The notes under the pieces are model-generated. The model did no database searches. It was not told the origin of the DNA and saw nothing but the letters and a program-made list of their open reading frames with translations. 64,000 bases of DNA from Dactylis glomerata (lineage: Eukaryota; Streptophyta; Magnoliopsida; Poales; Poaceae), in contig QXEO01002115.1 of NCBI GenBank assembly GCA_007115705.1, forward strand, positions 2,263,340-2,327,339, written 5' to 3'. Made by a program: the position numbers and the translations under genes. Position 1 is the first letter of the stretch. Every line of letters starts with the position of its first letter. This document shows positions 46,287 through 58,078 of the stretch, piece by piece.

Positions 46287-47405
46287 TTAACAAAAGAAAG
46301 GTCTTAGGAGACTGACATTCCAGGGACGCTCCGTCTCCTTGTCAGAATTGTCTGCCTTATTCTTTCTGGGCTCTTGTGCGTCGATGAGGTAGTATGCCCC
46401 ATTGCCTAGCACCCGGCTGACAATGAACGGTCCCTCCGAAGGAGAGGATAGCTTGTGCATGCCTTTGGTGTTTTGGACCAGTCGGAGTATGAGATCTCCT
46501 TCGCGGAAAGCGAGTGGACGGATCTTCCGGCTGTGGTATCGTTGCAGCTGCTGCTGGTAGAGTGCTGATCTGGCCAAGGCCTGCTCTTGTGCCTCCTCGA
46601 GGAGGTCGATGCCATCTTCGCGAGCTTCTTTCGCTTGCTTCTCCATGTACTGGACCACTCTGGGCGCATCGAATTCGATGTCTGTGAGCAACACAGCCTC
46701 TGCTCCATAAACCAGGAAGAAAGGAGTGAAGCCGATAGAGCGATTAAGAGTGGTGCGCAGGCTCTAGAGCACTAAGGGTAGCTCTTCGACCCAGCATCCG
46801 GCTGAGCGCTCAAGAGGCTCGACCAACCTTGGTTTGATGCCGACTAGGATAGTCCATTTGCCTTCTCCACTTGCCCATTGGACTGGGGATGCGCCACTGA
46901 CGCCAGGTCCAGTCGGATGCCCTTCTGGCCGCAGTACTCTGCGAAGGCTCCCTTTGTGAAGTTTGTCCCGTTGTCAGTGATGATACTATGGGGGACTCCA
47001 TATCTCGTGATGATCTCATTGAAGAACTTGATGGTGGATGAGCCATCGAGTTTTTTGATTGGCTTGGCTTCGATCCACTTGGTGAACTTGTCCACTGCTA
47101 CCAGCAGATGCGCCAAGCCCCCGGGCGCTTTTTTGAATAGTCCCACCATGTCCAGGCCCCAGACAGCGAACAGCCAGGTGAGCGGAATGGTCTTGAGGGC
47201 CACCGCTGGAGTGTTCTGATGCTTGGAGAAGCGCTGGCAGCCGTTGCAATGCTTCACCAGCTGATCTGCATCACGTAGGGCCATCAGCCAGTAGAAACTG
47301 TGGCGGAAGGCTTTAGCCACCAAGGGTCTGGAAGATGCGTGGTGTCCGCACTCCCCTTGATGTATCTCTTTCAGCAGCTCTAGCCCTTCTTCCGGCTTGA
47401 TGCAC
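46287..47405 (-). pseudogene. Gypsy M integrase
   Basis: Minus strand. The zinc-binding H2C2 part (CGHHASSRPLVAKAFRH, HCNGCQRF) is followed by the catalytic core with Asp in WGLDMVG, Asp in ITDNGTNF and Glu in NGQVEKAN, all present. After NGQVEKANG the frame shifts at about 46850, then the C-terminal part continues to the stop at 46287 (IRPLAFREGDLIL, GPFIVSRVLGNGAYYL). The fold inserts the cDNA into the genome; here it is broken by the frameshift. Confidence 0.85.
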
Positions 47406-47407
47406 TT

Positions 47408-48640
47408 CTAGAAGATCCCTGACACGCTGCGCTTGTACAGCTCGCTATTGATGATGGTGTATGCCTGCGCGCGACGTTGTAGTCGCCTGGCTTCCGCTTC
47501 GTCTTTCAGCAACTCTCCGGTGATGAGGTAGCTGGAGAATGGCTCCGCCGAGGATGGTATCTCCCGGATGTGGAAGACACTGGCGACCAGGGGATCGGCA
47601 GCCCTCGGGTCCGTCGACGTGTCGGCTTCGTCTGGTTGGCCGGCTGTGGGGGGTGGCGCAAAGGCGGCAGCCCCTGAGTCCTTCGTCGAGCCAGCCGCGC
47701 AGGGCTGGCCGGCTGCCTCCTTCAGCTCCGAGGCGGCAGCCCCCGAGTCCGGCAGTGGCATCTGAGTCGGAGCGGGGTTTTCCGGCACGAAGATGGAGCT
47801 GGATTCTGGCGATGGCTTGATGGATGGCTTGCAGATTATCTCTAGTGACACCCTAGCCAGGATATCCTGCTTGGTGGAGCCGATCTTGGACAGCCGATCC
47901 GCCTCGTCGTTGTTTGTTCTGGGTACGTGATGGAACTCGCAGCCCTCGAAGAATCCGCAGAGCTGCTATACGTAAAAGCGGTAGGAGGCCATGTTGGCGT
48001 CCTTGGCGTCCCATTCCCCTGAGACTTGGTGCACCACCAGGTCAGAGTCTCCAAAACAGAGGATCCTCCGAATGCCAATCTCCTTGGCCAGCTTGAGCCC
48101 ATGCACGAGGGCCTCGTATTCGGCGACGTTGTTCGACGCGCGGAAGTGGATCTGCAGTACGTACTGCAGCTTGTCCCCCTTGGGAGAGGTGAAGACAACG
48201 CCGGCTCTCAAGCCCCCGAGCATCTTAGAGCCATCGAAGTTCATGCGCCAGTATGTGGAGTCCGGAGCCGATGGCAGGTACTGGTGCTCTCCCCAGTCAG
48301 CGAAGAAATCCGCTATGATCTGAGACTTGATCGTCATCCTAGGCTTGTATTGAATGGTGTGGGCGGCTAACTCAATCGCCCATTTGGCCACTCTGCCTGT
48401 TACGTCCTTGCACCCCGATGATCTCCGAGAGCGGGGTGGTGCTCACCACCGTGATGGGGTGCTCCTCGAAGTAGTGCTTCAGCTTCCTGGCTGCCATGTA
48501 CACGCCGTATGCGACCTTCTGGTAGTGCGGGTAGTTTTGATTAGAGAGAGTGAGCACCTCACTCAGGGTAGTACACCGGGCATTGGACCGACAGCTCCTT
48601 GCCTTCCTCGGCGTGCTCCACCACGATCACAACGCTAACG
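47408..48640 (-). pseudogene. Gypsy M Ty3-type RNase H and second, archaeal-type RNase H
   Basis: Minus strand. About 48640-48400 is the C-terminal part of the Ty3-type RNase H (YPHYQKVAYGVYMAARKL, HYFEEHPITVV). From 48391 to 47966 comes a second RNase H (MNFDGSK, NNVAEYEALVHGL, CFGDSDLVVHQVSG), with acidic residues Asp, Glu and Asp in place. Its frame meets a stop at about 47966, then resumes (EFHHVPRTNN) in 47842-47960. A spacer follows to 47408. Two RNase H domains between RT and integrase mark the Tat lineage. Confidence 0.82.
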
Positions 48641-48759
48641 ACTCGCGGAGTAGCCGCGATGTAGAGCAGCATTGGCTCCCGCGGAGCCGGCGCTGCTAAG
48701 ATTGGCGCTGTGAACAGGGCTCTCTTGAGGTCGTTGAAGGCCTCATCAGCGCGCTGGGA

Positions 48760-49787
48760 TCAAACGAAATGGTCTATCTTCTTCATTAGCTGGTACAGCA
48801 GCATGGCTTTCTCTCCAAGCCGGCTCACGAATCGACTGAGCGAGGCCAAACAGCCAGCAAACTTCTGCACGTCTCTGAGCTGGGTGGGCAGCTCTAGGGC
48901 CTCGATGGCTTTTATCTTCGAGGGGTTAGCCTCAATACCTCGCTGGGAAATGATATAACCTAGGAGTTGTCCAGCCGGCATGTCGAAGGTATACTTCTCA
49001 GGATTAAGCTTCATGCGATAGCGCTGCAGGTTGGCGAAGGTCTCCTTAAGATCATCCAGGAGCGTGCCGCTCTGCTTGGTCTTCACCACCACGTTGTCCA
49101 CGTAAGCGTGCATGTTCCGCCCAATCTGCCCTTGCAGACATTGCTGCATGGTTCACTGGTAAGTTGCTCCAGCGTTCTTTAAGCCAAAAGGCATGGTGAC
49201 GTATCAGTAGGCTCCGTACGGGGTGATGAAGGACGTCTTGATCTGATCCGGCTGGTAGAGTGGGATCTGGTGATAGCCTGAATAGGCGTCCAGGAAAGAC
49301 AGTAGGTCACAACCGGCTGTGGAGTCGATCACCTGGTCGATGCGTGGTAGCGCGAAGGGGTCCTTGGGGCAAGCGTTGTTGAGGCTGGTGTAGTCGATAC
49401 ACATGCGACAATGGTTGTTCTTCTTCAGGACCAAGACTGGGTTCGCCAACCAGTCAGGGTAGAACACTTCCATGATGAAGCCGGCTGCGAGGAGCCGGGC
49501 AATCTCCTTACCAATGACCTTCCTTTTCTCTTCTGCAAAACACCGTAGCGGTTGCTTGACCGGCTTGGCATCTGGCCAAACGTGGAGTGAGTGCTCAGCC
49601 AGCTCCCTCGGCACACCTGGCATATCTTTTGGAGACCATGCAAAGATGTCCCGATTCTCACGGAGGAAGCTGGTGAGCTCGCTTTCCTATTTAGCAGAGA
49701 GGCCGGTGCCGATGATGACAAACTTGGAGGGTCGCTCTCATCCAACAGGATCTTCTTGGTGTCATCGGCCAGCTTGAACTGCTCCAC
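48760..49787 (-). pseudogene. Gypsy M reverse transcriptase
   Basis: Minus strand. Motifs in order: DWLANPVLVLKKNN, CIDYTSLNNACPKDPF, LSFLDAYSGYHQI, MPFGLKNAGATYQ, then the active site AYVDNVVVKT and KCTF-type KYTFDMPAGQLLGY. In-frame TGA codons lie at 49204-49206 and 49153-49155. The active-site box reads YVDN where functional enzymes have YVDD; the codon AAC is one G-to-A change from GAC. The enzyme would be dead even without the stops. Confidence 0.88.
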
Positions 49788-49790
49788 CGG

Positions 49791-50608
49791 TCAATGGCGA
49801 GCCAGCACGTCTTGTTGGGTTAGCTCCACGCGATGGAGGAGTTGCCGCTTCTCCTCGGCAATGACCAATGCCTCTGCCAGCTGCGAGCTTGCCTTGGCGC
49901 ATGCCAGCGACTTCTTGAAGCATCCCGAGACTGTGATCACACCTCTGGGACCTAGGAGCTTCATCTTGAGATAGGCGTAGTGTGGCACCGCCATGAACTT
50001 GGCTAGGGCTGGACGACCGAGCAGCGCATGGTAAGGACTGCTGATGTCCACCACCTCGAACCAGATTGGCTCGCGGCGGCTGTTATCTTTCTTCCCGAAG
50101 AGAACCTCCAGCTGCACCCTACCCATAGGGGTGCACGAATGCCCTGGCATGATGCCATGGAAGGTGAGCCGGCTCGGTTTCAACTGAGCAAGCGGGATGC
50201 CCAGCTTCTCCATTGAGCTTCGGTATAGAAGGTTGATGCTGTTGCCGTCGTCGATGAGCACACGGGAGAACCGGCATGTGTGCGTATCAGAGCACATGAC
50301 AGGATCCAGAACCAGAGCGTATTCTCTAGGGCTGGGCATTAGTCGCGAATGGTCCTCGCGCCCCCAGGTGATGGCCGCCTCAGACCAGTGCATGAACTGG
50401 CGCTCCGCAGACATGACAGAGTTCACCTCCGCCTCGTACCAAAGGTCGTTCCTTTTGTCTTTCCCCGGGGTGGTGAAGACATGGTACTACTCGATGTCTG
50501 CCAAGAAGTCGTCGTCGCCTTGGTCCAGCTTCTCGGCAGCCGGCTCGTGCTGATGGTCCTCCTGACCTCCAGCCGGCTGCGCCTGCGAGGCTCTAGGGAG
50601 TTGCTGAG
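49791..50608 (-). pseudogene. Gypsy M protease and end of gag
   Basis: Minus strand. The aspartic protease part reads SRVLIDDGNSINLLY, then TFHGIMPGHS and YHALLGRPALAKFM. The usual D-[ST]-G catalytic triplet appears as DDGN, so it may be altered. Upstream the same frame covers the last part of gag with a TAG at about 50488. Element I is inserted at 50608, splitting gag from its 5' part at 58079. Confidence 0.75.
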
Positions 50609-50942
50609 TGACAAGGGTATAGTTAATAGAGCCCGCTAGTTGAGTACCCCTGAGGCCCGATAAGCTAGGCCCAATTGTAATGATAGTCGAATACGAGTTC
50701 TTACCGTATGTCGATATTGTAATCTGTATCGTACCCTACCCGATCCTCGAGACCTGGCAACCTATATATAGGGGCCAGGAGGGGACGGTGTAGGCCAGAT
50801 TGAAAGCAAGCCAGGTTGAACACCCAAGTTTACTTTCGGCACACACCTATTTCGACTAACTTTACCTTCGAGTTCATCAGACGCCCTGTCTCCCCGATCC
50901 TAAGTCCTTCATCTAGGACATTTGTCGAGTTAACCCTCGTCA
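50609..50942 (+). repeat. 5' LTR of Gypsy I
   Basis: 334 bp, TGACAAGGG to CCTCGTCA. Contains CCTATATATAGGGGCC as the promoter box at about 50762-50777. Confidence 0.92.
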
Positions 50943-50961
50943 ATTGGTGCCGACCGTGGGG
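50943..50961 (+). other. Primer-binding site of Gypsy I
   Basis: ATTGGTGCCGACCGTGGGG directly follows the LTR. TGG matches the complement of a tRNA CCA end. M's equivalent on the minus strand is TTGGCGCCCACCGTGGGG (59136 down to 59119). Confidence 0.8.
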
Positions 50962-50979
50962 AACTTGGGCGTTGGAATC

Positions 50980-53900
50980 ATGAATTCGACGGCTTTTTCG
51001 CTTTTAGCCAACAGCAGTGCAGAAATCGACGAAAATCAAGAGATGGAGTTGACAATCGGAAGCTTAAACATCCTCATCGGACCGTCGGGTTCATCTCGCC
51101 TCTCAGATCCGACGAAACAAGATTTGTCGGCAAGTGAGCTCAAGACAACAGCAGTAATGGAATATTCCGAAGGCTCTTCCAGCGAGGTAAACTCGCCGGT
51201 CAGCCCAGAGGAAGTGCAAAAAGAAAAGATCGCAGAGGACAACGAAGAAAAGGAAAATTTTGACGTGGAAGTCCAACTCGAAGATCTCACGATCTGTCTC
51301 GACGATACTATAGACAAGTCAACAGATACATGGAAGACATGATTAGAGCTTTCTGAGGATAGTAATTCGATCTTCTCAAGCTTTAAGGGTAACATCGACA
51401 AACAATGCCAGGTGCTCGCCATTATAGGAGATAACTCAGAAGAATTCGACGAAAACGACAATCCAGTACTAAACCCAGCAAATATCGACAGAGGAGCAAA
51501 TCACCTAGCAGAAGGGCAAACACCAGAATCCCTCGCAAGCAGGGAAAAAATTCGACTATCAGTCGACGAATGGAGGATAATAAGAGAAGTCGTAGAACAC
51601 GGCACGCCAATACCATCAAATTCTAGCAAAGACATGCTTTTGGGGTATCACTACGCCCTAAGGCAGCAGGCCAAGCAATTAGCAAAGGAGAAAATAGAGA
51701 TACAAAGAAGAAAAGATTCAGCCATTGCAGCTAGCGAAGCTGCTCGAAAAGCGCGAAGTGACGCATCATACAACAACGCAAGGAAAAATCATCGACACGG
51801 TTCAAGGTACGATAACCTCGAGTACTCCGACAGGCAAAGTATTTCTAAAAACCTCGACTCGTCTTTCCTATCGGTCGACGAGCAAGGAAACATCCTACCA
51901 AAAACTCCTGAAGCAGCACTAGTGGCAGCACAAGCATATCTACTTACAACTCGACCAAGTCCAGGAGATCCTAGAGAACATATGCATAGAGCAGCACTGA
52001 ACGGACTCAACATGGTGGGCCACAAGCTTTCAGCAAAAGGATAAGAAGTATATCACCACAAGGAAGTGCACAAAGCAAGGTCACCTCGCCGTCACAATAG
52101 TCCTCGGCGCAGAAGCAGCAAGCACCGATCTCGATCGCCATCACCAAAGCAGCACGGTGGAACTTGAAGATCGCGATCCCCAAATGAAAAACGCGACTAT
52201 GAAGATGACGAAAAAGAGATGGGGGCATCATGCTTTACCCGCAGGGTTCGCACCACTCCAGTTCCCAAGGGATTCAAGCTACCTCACGACCAGCAAAAAT
52301 ATGACGGATCACAGGAACCACAATCATGGCTCGCAGATTACTTACAAGCAGTTAAAATATTAGGAGGAACTAAAGAAACAGCAATGCAAAGTTTGCAACT
52401 ACACCTCACCGGCGCAGCGAGGTCATGATTGAGCAAACTAGAGAAAGAATCTATTGGAAGTTGGGAAGACCTCACAAAGCAATTTACAAGCAACTTCAGG
52501 TCGACATACAAACGACCAGCATCAATAGAAGAAGTCAAAGCATGTGTGCAACAACGCAACGAAACACTACGGGCATACATCCAAAGATGGAGCCTTATCA
52601 AAAATTCAGCAGTCGAAGTTTCAGACGAAAGAGCAATAGATGCGTTCATCATTGGATTAAGACGAAGAGACCTAGTCGAGGAGATGGGTAGAATCAAGCC
52701 GAAAACAGTGTCAGACCTCATGGACACAGCAAACAGATTCGCAGATGGAGAAGATGCGTGCAACAACAAAAGGACGCGATCTCCAGAAGACGATAGAAGA
52801 AATAGATATGGAAGTCAAAGGAGGCGATCCCAAAACTACGACACCTACGGCTCGCATAGCCAAGTCGCCGCAGGATATAAAGACAACAGCTATCAAGGAA
52901 ATGATCGCAGAAGCTCGGGATATCGAAGCTACGGAAAGGAGGACTATAAGAAGTTCCCTACAAGAGAATCCAGAGAGTACAACCCATCACCAGAAGATAT
53001 GCTCAATGGGCCTTGTCATATACACTCAGCGTTCGTCGACGGGAAGCGAGTATCAAGGCACGCAATGAAAGACTGCCCAACATTCTTAAAACTACAAGAA
53101 GCAGCAATAAACAAACAAACCGAAGCAAGGCGACAAGGATTCGAAGGAAGCAACAACCCTCCAGCAAAGCAGCAAGGAAACAATGGAGCTCCTCAAGGAC
53201 AAGACCAGCAAAATCAGGGACACGACGACGACGAAGGGTATGTTCCATCAAAAGGACACATCACAGCAATGATACAACCTGTACCCAAGTCGAACAAAGA
53301 AGAAAAGAGCATAACTCGACAAGTCAACCTAGCAGTCATATCACCTCCAGCTACAACGGAGTATCTGCACTGGTCAGAACAACCAATAGAGTTCAACAGA
53401 GAAGATCACCCTATAACAGTACCTCGGCCGGGAAACGCGCCTTTGGTACTCAAAGCTCAAATTGGCGCGTATGATGTCGACAGAATATTTATGGATGCAG
53501 GGAGCGGAATTAACCTGATATACGCGAAAACACTCTGACCAATGCATATATCACTAGAGTTCCTGAAGCCAACAGATTGTTCCTTCCATGGAATCGTGCC
53601 AGGAAGTGCCAATTACCCATTGGGTCGAATAGCACTCAATGTTTGCTTCGGCAACCGACAAAACTACAGAAGAGAAAAGCTAGATTTTGAAGTCATGGAC
53701 TGGCCATCTCAATATCACGCGATCCTCGGACGACCCGCGTTTTCGCGATTCATGGCAGTGCCTCACTACACATATCTGGTACTTAAGATGCCAGGACCAA
53801 GAGGAATAATTACAGTGAAAGGAAGCTTTGAAGTTTTAGATCTCTGCGACAGGGAGTTCCACAAAATGGCGCAAAACTTCGGCATGATAGCCAACTACGC

Positions 53901-54042
53901 AGAGAAGGCGAAAAGCACGACAACAGAAGGCATCAAACCACTCGAAGGGTACGCTGCGGAGCCAGAGATAAAGAAACCGCGAATAGGAGCATCAGAGGAG
54001 GACAAAAATACAGGAGAGGAGGAGAAAGCTACGACAGCATAA
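50980..54042 (+). pseudogene. Gypsy I gag-protease frame with five in-frame stops
   Basis: From ATG 50980 one frame of 1021 codons runs to TAA at 54042 with no indel, but is cut by TGA 51340, TAA 52042, TGA 52165, TGA 52426 and TGA 53536. The N-terminal ~400 residues are acidic then helical. The gag capsid region follows (GFKLPHDQQKYDGSQEPQSW, GSWEDLTKQFTSNFRSTYK, LRAYIQRWSLIKNSA). After it comes an Arg/Ser-rich stretch and a short HSAFVDGKRVSRHAMKDC box, with no clear zinc knuckle. The protease reads RIFMDAGSGINLIYAKTL and YHAILGRPAFSRFM. Sequence context suggests the stops replaced Trp, Gln, Arg, Trp and Arg. After 54042 there is no RT. Confidence 0.88.
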
Positions 54043-54329
54043 GCATCAAAAGCACAATAGAGTAGAAAAATAAGGCTATAAAAGCCACGAGTTGTACCAG
54101 GGGCAATGCCCTCTAGATCCAGAACACGGGCCATAGGCCGGATCTCTTGGGTCACCTCATGTATCTTACATCGCAAATATAATGAAGACAAAACGTTCCT
54201 CATATTTGAGTTTACGAGTCTTTCAAAGAAAAAATGCGGCAAACGCACGAGTCATACAATAACGCCCTGAGAACAAATTTTCGTCATAAAGTTATGAAAT
54301 AAAATACTCTCGCGTTACACACACACATA

Positions 54330-56591
54330 TTACAACATTGGGTTGTCAGAATCATCTACACCTAAAGGGTCTAAGTAGTGAAACTCGCGAAAAAACGCGG
54401 AGTCTTCTTGCAACAACCTGGCTATAATTCGTCGGGCAGGCTGCAAGGTACTCTCTAAGTGTACTCGAAGGCTTGCCCCACCAGGAGGATAGCTCAGCGA
54501 CATAGAACTGTAATTGAGTCTTGGATGCCACTTACGTATCCACCCAAGAGCTAAGGCGAAGCACTTACTTTCAGCGGCAGTAGACATGGTGTGAAGACGC
54601 TCCGCCGCGGCTTGCTCTCGTTGAGCATGCTCCTTGTTGGCTTCAGCTAAAGCTTTTTCAGTTTTCTTCGCCTTGCCAAGCGCAGCTTTTTGCGACTTCT
54701 CGGCATTCGCTTTAGCAGCGGCCGCCACATCATAAGCTTTTCGCGAAGCATTGAGCTCCGCTTCCAGCGACGCAATTCGAGCATTGGCTGTTGCTAAGGC
54801 AGCTACAAAAGAAGACGAAAGGGAGTCAGATAAGTGGGAAAAGAAAAAGCACAGAAGAAAAGTAATGACTGGACATCAAGATTGTACCTTCGGAAGCTTT
54901 CGCAACCTTTAGGTACCCCGCACACTCCGTGCCCAGGGCAATAAATCTCTTCACTAAAGCCTGAGAAAAGAAGTGTGTAAGAGTAGAAGTGCATAAAAGG
55001 AAAGAAAGTAAAGAAGAATTGCTCACGTCATCAGAGGAAACCGTAGGCGCATGGGCTTCCAGAGAAACTTCGGCTTTTTTGGCCTTCTTTGAGCGTTTAG
55101 AGTATCGGGCTTGAGGAACCTTCTTCACACCGGACCTGGTAGCCCTCGGTGCAACATCTGGTTTGATAGGCTCGTCAATGGCCATAGGAGAAGGTGGTGG
55201 AGCAGCTGTCGCATATGTTGGTGGTTCTTCATCGTCGCTGCATGAAGAATATAAGTTATGAAAACAAGGCAAGAACAATGCAATTGAAGAACTCGACTAC
55301 AATACTTACGATGCTAGCATGTCGAAGTACTCCATATCTTCTGCAAGAACGGGGGCTTTATCAGCTGCTCCAGAACTCGATGAAGCAATTTCGTCGACGC
55401 GCTTCCTTTTCTTGTCGACACCAACATCTTCAGCTAGTACGGGAGGAGGCGATGTCGACGAGCTAGTTTCCTCTTCTGATTCTTCGACATCATCTCCATC
55501 CTGACTTTCGTCAGCCTCGGGGGCTTCAGATGCAGTAGAGGCAAGATCAGCTGGTAGGGGCCCTGCTTCTGGAAGAGGAGGACGAGAAACAAGGAATTGA
55601 TGACCCTGCATATGAATAAATTAGCAGATTGCAATGGCACAGAATAAACACAAATCGAACCAAGCAAAGTTCGACAATAAGTAAATGCGAAGATACATAC
55701 CTCAGGCAGAGGGTGCACGGAGTCGAAAAAGTCAGCGGTTAAATCCGCAACTGCATGTTCCTTGGTGAGCTTGGTAAGATTCCTGACTCGCTTGTCGACG
55801 TCTTCTTTCGATATCAGATCTTCAGATATGCGAGTAGGATCTTCCAAGCCGGAGTAATTCCAAAGTCTAGTAAGGCGGTGTTGTAGGGGTTGAACTCGAC
55901 GTTGAATGAAAAACGCCATGAGTTGCATACCCGACAGAGCACCTCCTTGACCTCCTTTCAAAGCCTTGATGCGGGAAAGAAGAGGAAGAATTTCTTCTAC
56001 TTCTGCATCTGAGGGGAGTGTATCCCACGATGCCAATTTCTTCACCTCCTGGGAAGCGTCAAAGGGAGGAAGGCCGTATTCATCTTCAGGAGAGGATTTG
56101 CGGTCCTTGATATAGAACCACTTTGTTCTCCACCCTTGAACAGACGCGGCCATGGAAAATTCAAAGTATTGCGCCTCAGGGCGCACAGAAACGACGGCTC
56201 CGCCCAGTTCGGGTTTCCTAGCCAAAGAAACGTTGGGGCGGAGTCGAAAGATTGACCTCCACAGAAGGAAGTGGGGCTCAATGCCCAAGAAGGACTCGCA
56301 GAGAGTCACGAAACAGGCGATGTGCAGCAGAGAATTCGGTGTGAGCTGGTGGAGCTGCACACCGTAAACAAACAGAAGTCCACGGAGAAACTCGTGGGCA
56401 GGAAGAGAGAAACCGCGGAGGAGGAAAGCAAGGAACATTACCCGATAACCGCTCGGGGGCTTCGGGATCCGTTCAGTACTGGGGAATTTGATGGAATCTT
56501 CGGCGGCGATGAGGCCGTCCGCCGTAGCCTTCTCCACCTCCTTCTTTGTGATGGTGGAGCGAACCCAGTTGGTGGCAGAAGTCTTGGCCAT
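54330..56591 (-). CDS. Antisense five-exon gene of the 'putative gypsy type transposon' family
   Basis: Exons (minus strand): 55701-56591, 55310-55605, 55027-55237, 54888-54960 and 54330-54802. They sum to 1944 nt, 647 residues plus TAA. All four introns are GT-AG, phases agree and no stop interrupts. Start chosen at 56591 because its context is CACCATGG; an upstream in-frame ATG would add 11 residues. A TATATATC box lies about 150 bp upstream. Residues ~50-170 resemble PF04195 (GYRVMFLAFLLRGFSLPAHE, LTPNSLLHIACFVTLCESF, GIEPHFLLWRSIF). The middle is acidic and Ser-rich with a basic KKRKRVDE box that could act as a nuclear signal. The last ~150 residues are a coiled coil (LEAELNASRKAYDVAAAAKA). 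Function is unknown; such antisense frames are known in Tat-type elements. Remarkably, it is intact in an element whose gag is not. Confidence 0.85.
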
Positions 56592-56740
56592 GGTGCTCTT
56601 AGTGGCCAGGTGTTTCACGCGCATCCAGTACGAAGTGCGCTTGGGGGCTATGCACTGAGAGAAGGAGGCAGAGGAGATCAGCAATGGAGGCGGCGGAGGG
56701 AACGAGCTGGTAAACAGTAAAAATCCCCCACTACGCCCCT

Positions 56741-56746
56741 TATATA
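56741..56746 (-). promoter_or_regulatory. TATA box of antisense gene in Gypsy I
   Basis: On the minus strand AGATATATAAGGGGCG, about 150 bp upstream of the ATG at 56591. It is separate from the LTR promoters. Confidence 0.6.
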
Positions 56747-56819
56747 TCTTCTGGGAGAAGGACCGTGGGCTGAGACGTGGCGCAAAGAGCGGAAATGGCA
56801 GCCCACTAACGGTCAAAAA

Positions 56820-57780
56820 TTGAGAAATTTACAGTACTGCCCATGCAACGGTTCGCAATGATACAGAGTGACGTATTCATTGATGTCATAAAGGATATGT
56901 TATCAAACAGAAAATGGCGCCGACAAATGCAAAATTCTTAGAGAAGATTATGTGTGAAGGATTTTTCGATTATAGCCTTGGGGGCTACTACTCTTAAAAG
57001 ATGGTGACTGGAAATCTTTAATGGAGTTGTGGAAGCATATTCAACGACAAGGCATTCTTAGAGTATCTCGAAGATGAAGTATATTGAAGTTGAAGTATTT
57101 CGAGTTGAAGTATGATGGATTGCACTCTATTTCGAGCCTATCAGGAGCGCTGAGCGCGCACCCGACGATATTTCTTGATAAAGCAGTAAAAGCTGGAAAA
57201 GTGCAGGGGTGTTACTCCCATCGGGAGCGGGATTTATGGTTGAAAGAAACCCGAATATTTTTAGTCAAAATTTGACTGCGACATAAGATTCTCGAGTTGC
57301 GTTATCGCAACGCGACTCAAATGCCGTGACTTGTCACGAAGGTAAGACCCCGGGATCCGTCCTGTGTGGCCTGGTATACGCACATGGATGCGCTCTGCTA
57401 GTATGTATCCGTGTCTACGACGCGAAGAAAATCCTGGTGGACGCACTGGGTACCTTGAGAACCACTGGGATTCATTCTTTGTAAGTCCTAAATGCGGCAA
57501 AAGAGTGGATTTGACCGGTATCCCGAATTCAAGTCCAAGGGGATTGAATTTGAAGTAGGTGACAAGTATCTGTTCCGGCAGTTAACTGACCTCTTGATCC
57601 GTCAGAGTTGTCAGGCTTGTTCATCAAAACCCCTTGCGAAAGAATATCATGAAAATAAGTCGAAAAAGATTAAGTTGAAGATTTGAAGATGAGAAGAAGT
57701 CGAAGAATTGATCAAGTCGAAGATTTGAAGATTAGAGATTCAACCTGAATCTACAATTCTGGTAGAATCTCAGGGGCTAC
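56820..57780. other. 3' untranslated region of Gypsy I
   Basis: No gene. 57318-57470 is homologous to the joined O flanks (12960-13025 and 59895-59960). Ends with the polypurine tract before the 3' LTR. Near the end, short GTCGAAGATTTGAAGAT repeats occur at about 57655-57740. Confidence 0.7.
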
Positions 57781-58078
57781 TGACAAGGGTATAGTTAATA
57801 GAGCCCGCTAGTTGAGTACCCCTGAGGCCCAATAAGCTAGGCCCAATTGTAATGATAGTCGAATACGAGTTCTTACCGTATGTCGATATTGTAATCTGTA
57901 TCGTACCCTACCCGATCCTCGAGACCTGGCCACCTATATATAGGGGCCAGGAGGGGACGGTGTAGGCCAGATTGAAAGCAAGCCAGGTTGAACACCCAAG
58001 TTTACTTTCGACACACACCTATTTTGACTAACTTTACCTTCGAGTTCATCCGACGCCCTGTCTCCCCGATCCTAAGTC
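57781..58078 (+). repeat. 3' LTR of Gypsy I, truncated
   Basis: Matches the 5' LTR up to CCCCGATCCTAAGTC, then passes directly into M gag sequence (TCTCTCATGAAGCG). The last ~36 bp, including the CA end, are missing. Confidence 0.88.

Larger units (their letters stand above)
50609..58078 (+). mobile_element. Non-autonomous Tat-type Gypsy element I with antisense gene
   Basis: Plus orientation. LTRs are at 50609-50942 and 57781-58078; PBS at 50943-50961; a polypurine tract CTCAGGGGCTAC ends at 57780. It encodes gag and protease (50980-54042) but no RT, RNase H or integrase. An antisense five-exon gene fills 54330-56591. The LTRs differ at 5 of ~298 compared positions, far less than those of its host M, in line with later insertion. 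The 3' LTR stops about 36 bp short and no target duplication remains, so the right junction was deleted. The LTR, the 3' region and the polypurine tract are homologous to Gypsy O. Confidence 0.9.

Noticed and set aside
50423..50614. 63-codon minus-strand Arg/Ser-rich frame
   Set aside because: Out-of-frame reading of the end of M gag; the correct frame reads into the protease and has a TAG at about 50488.
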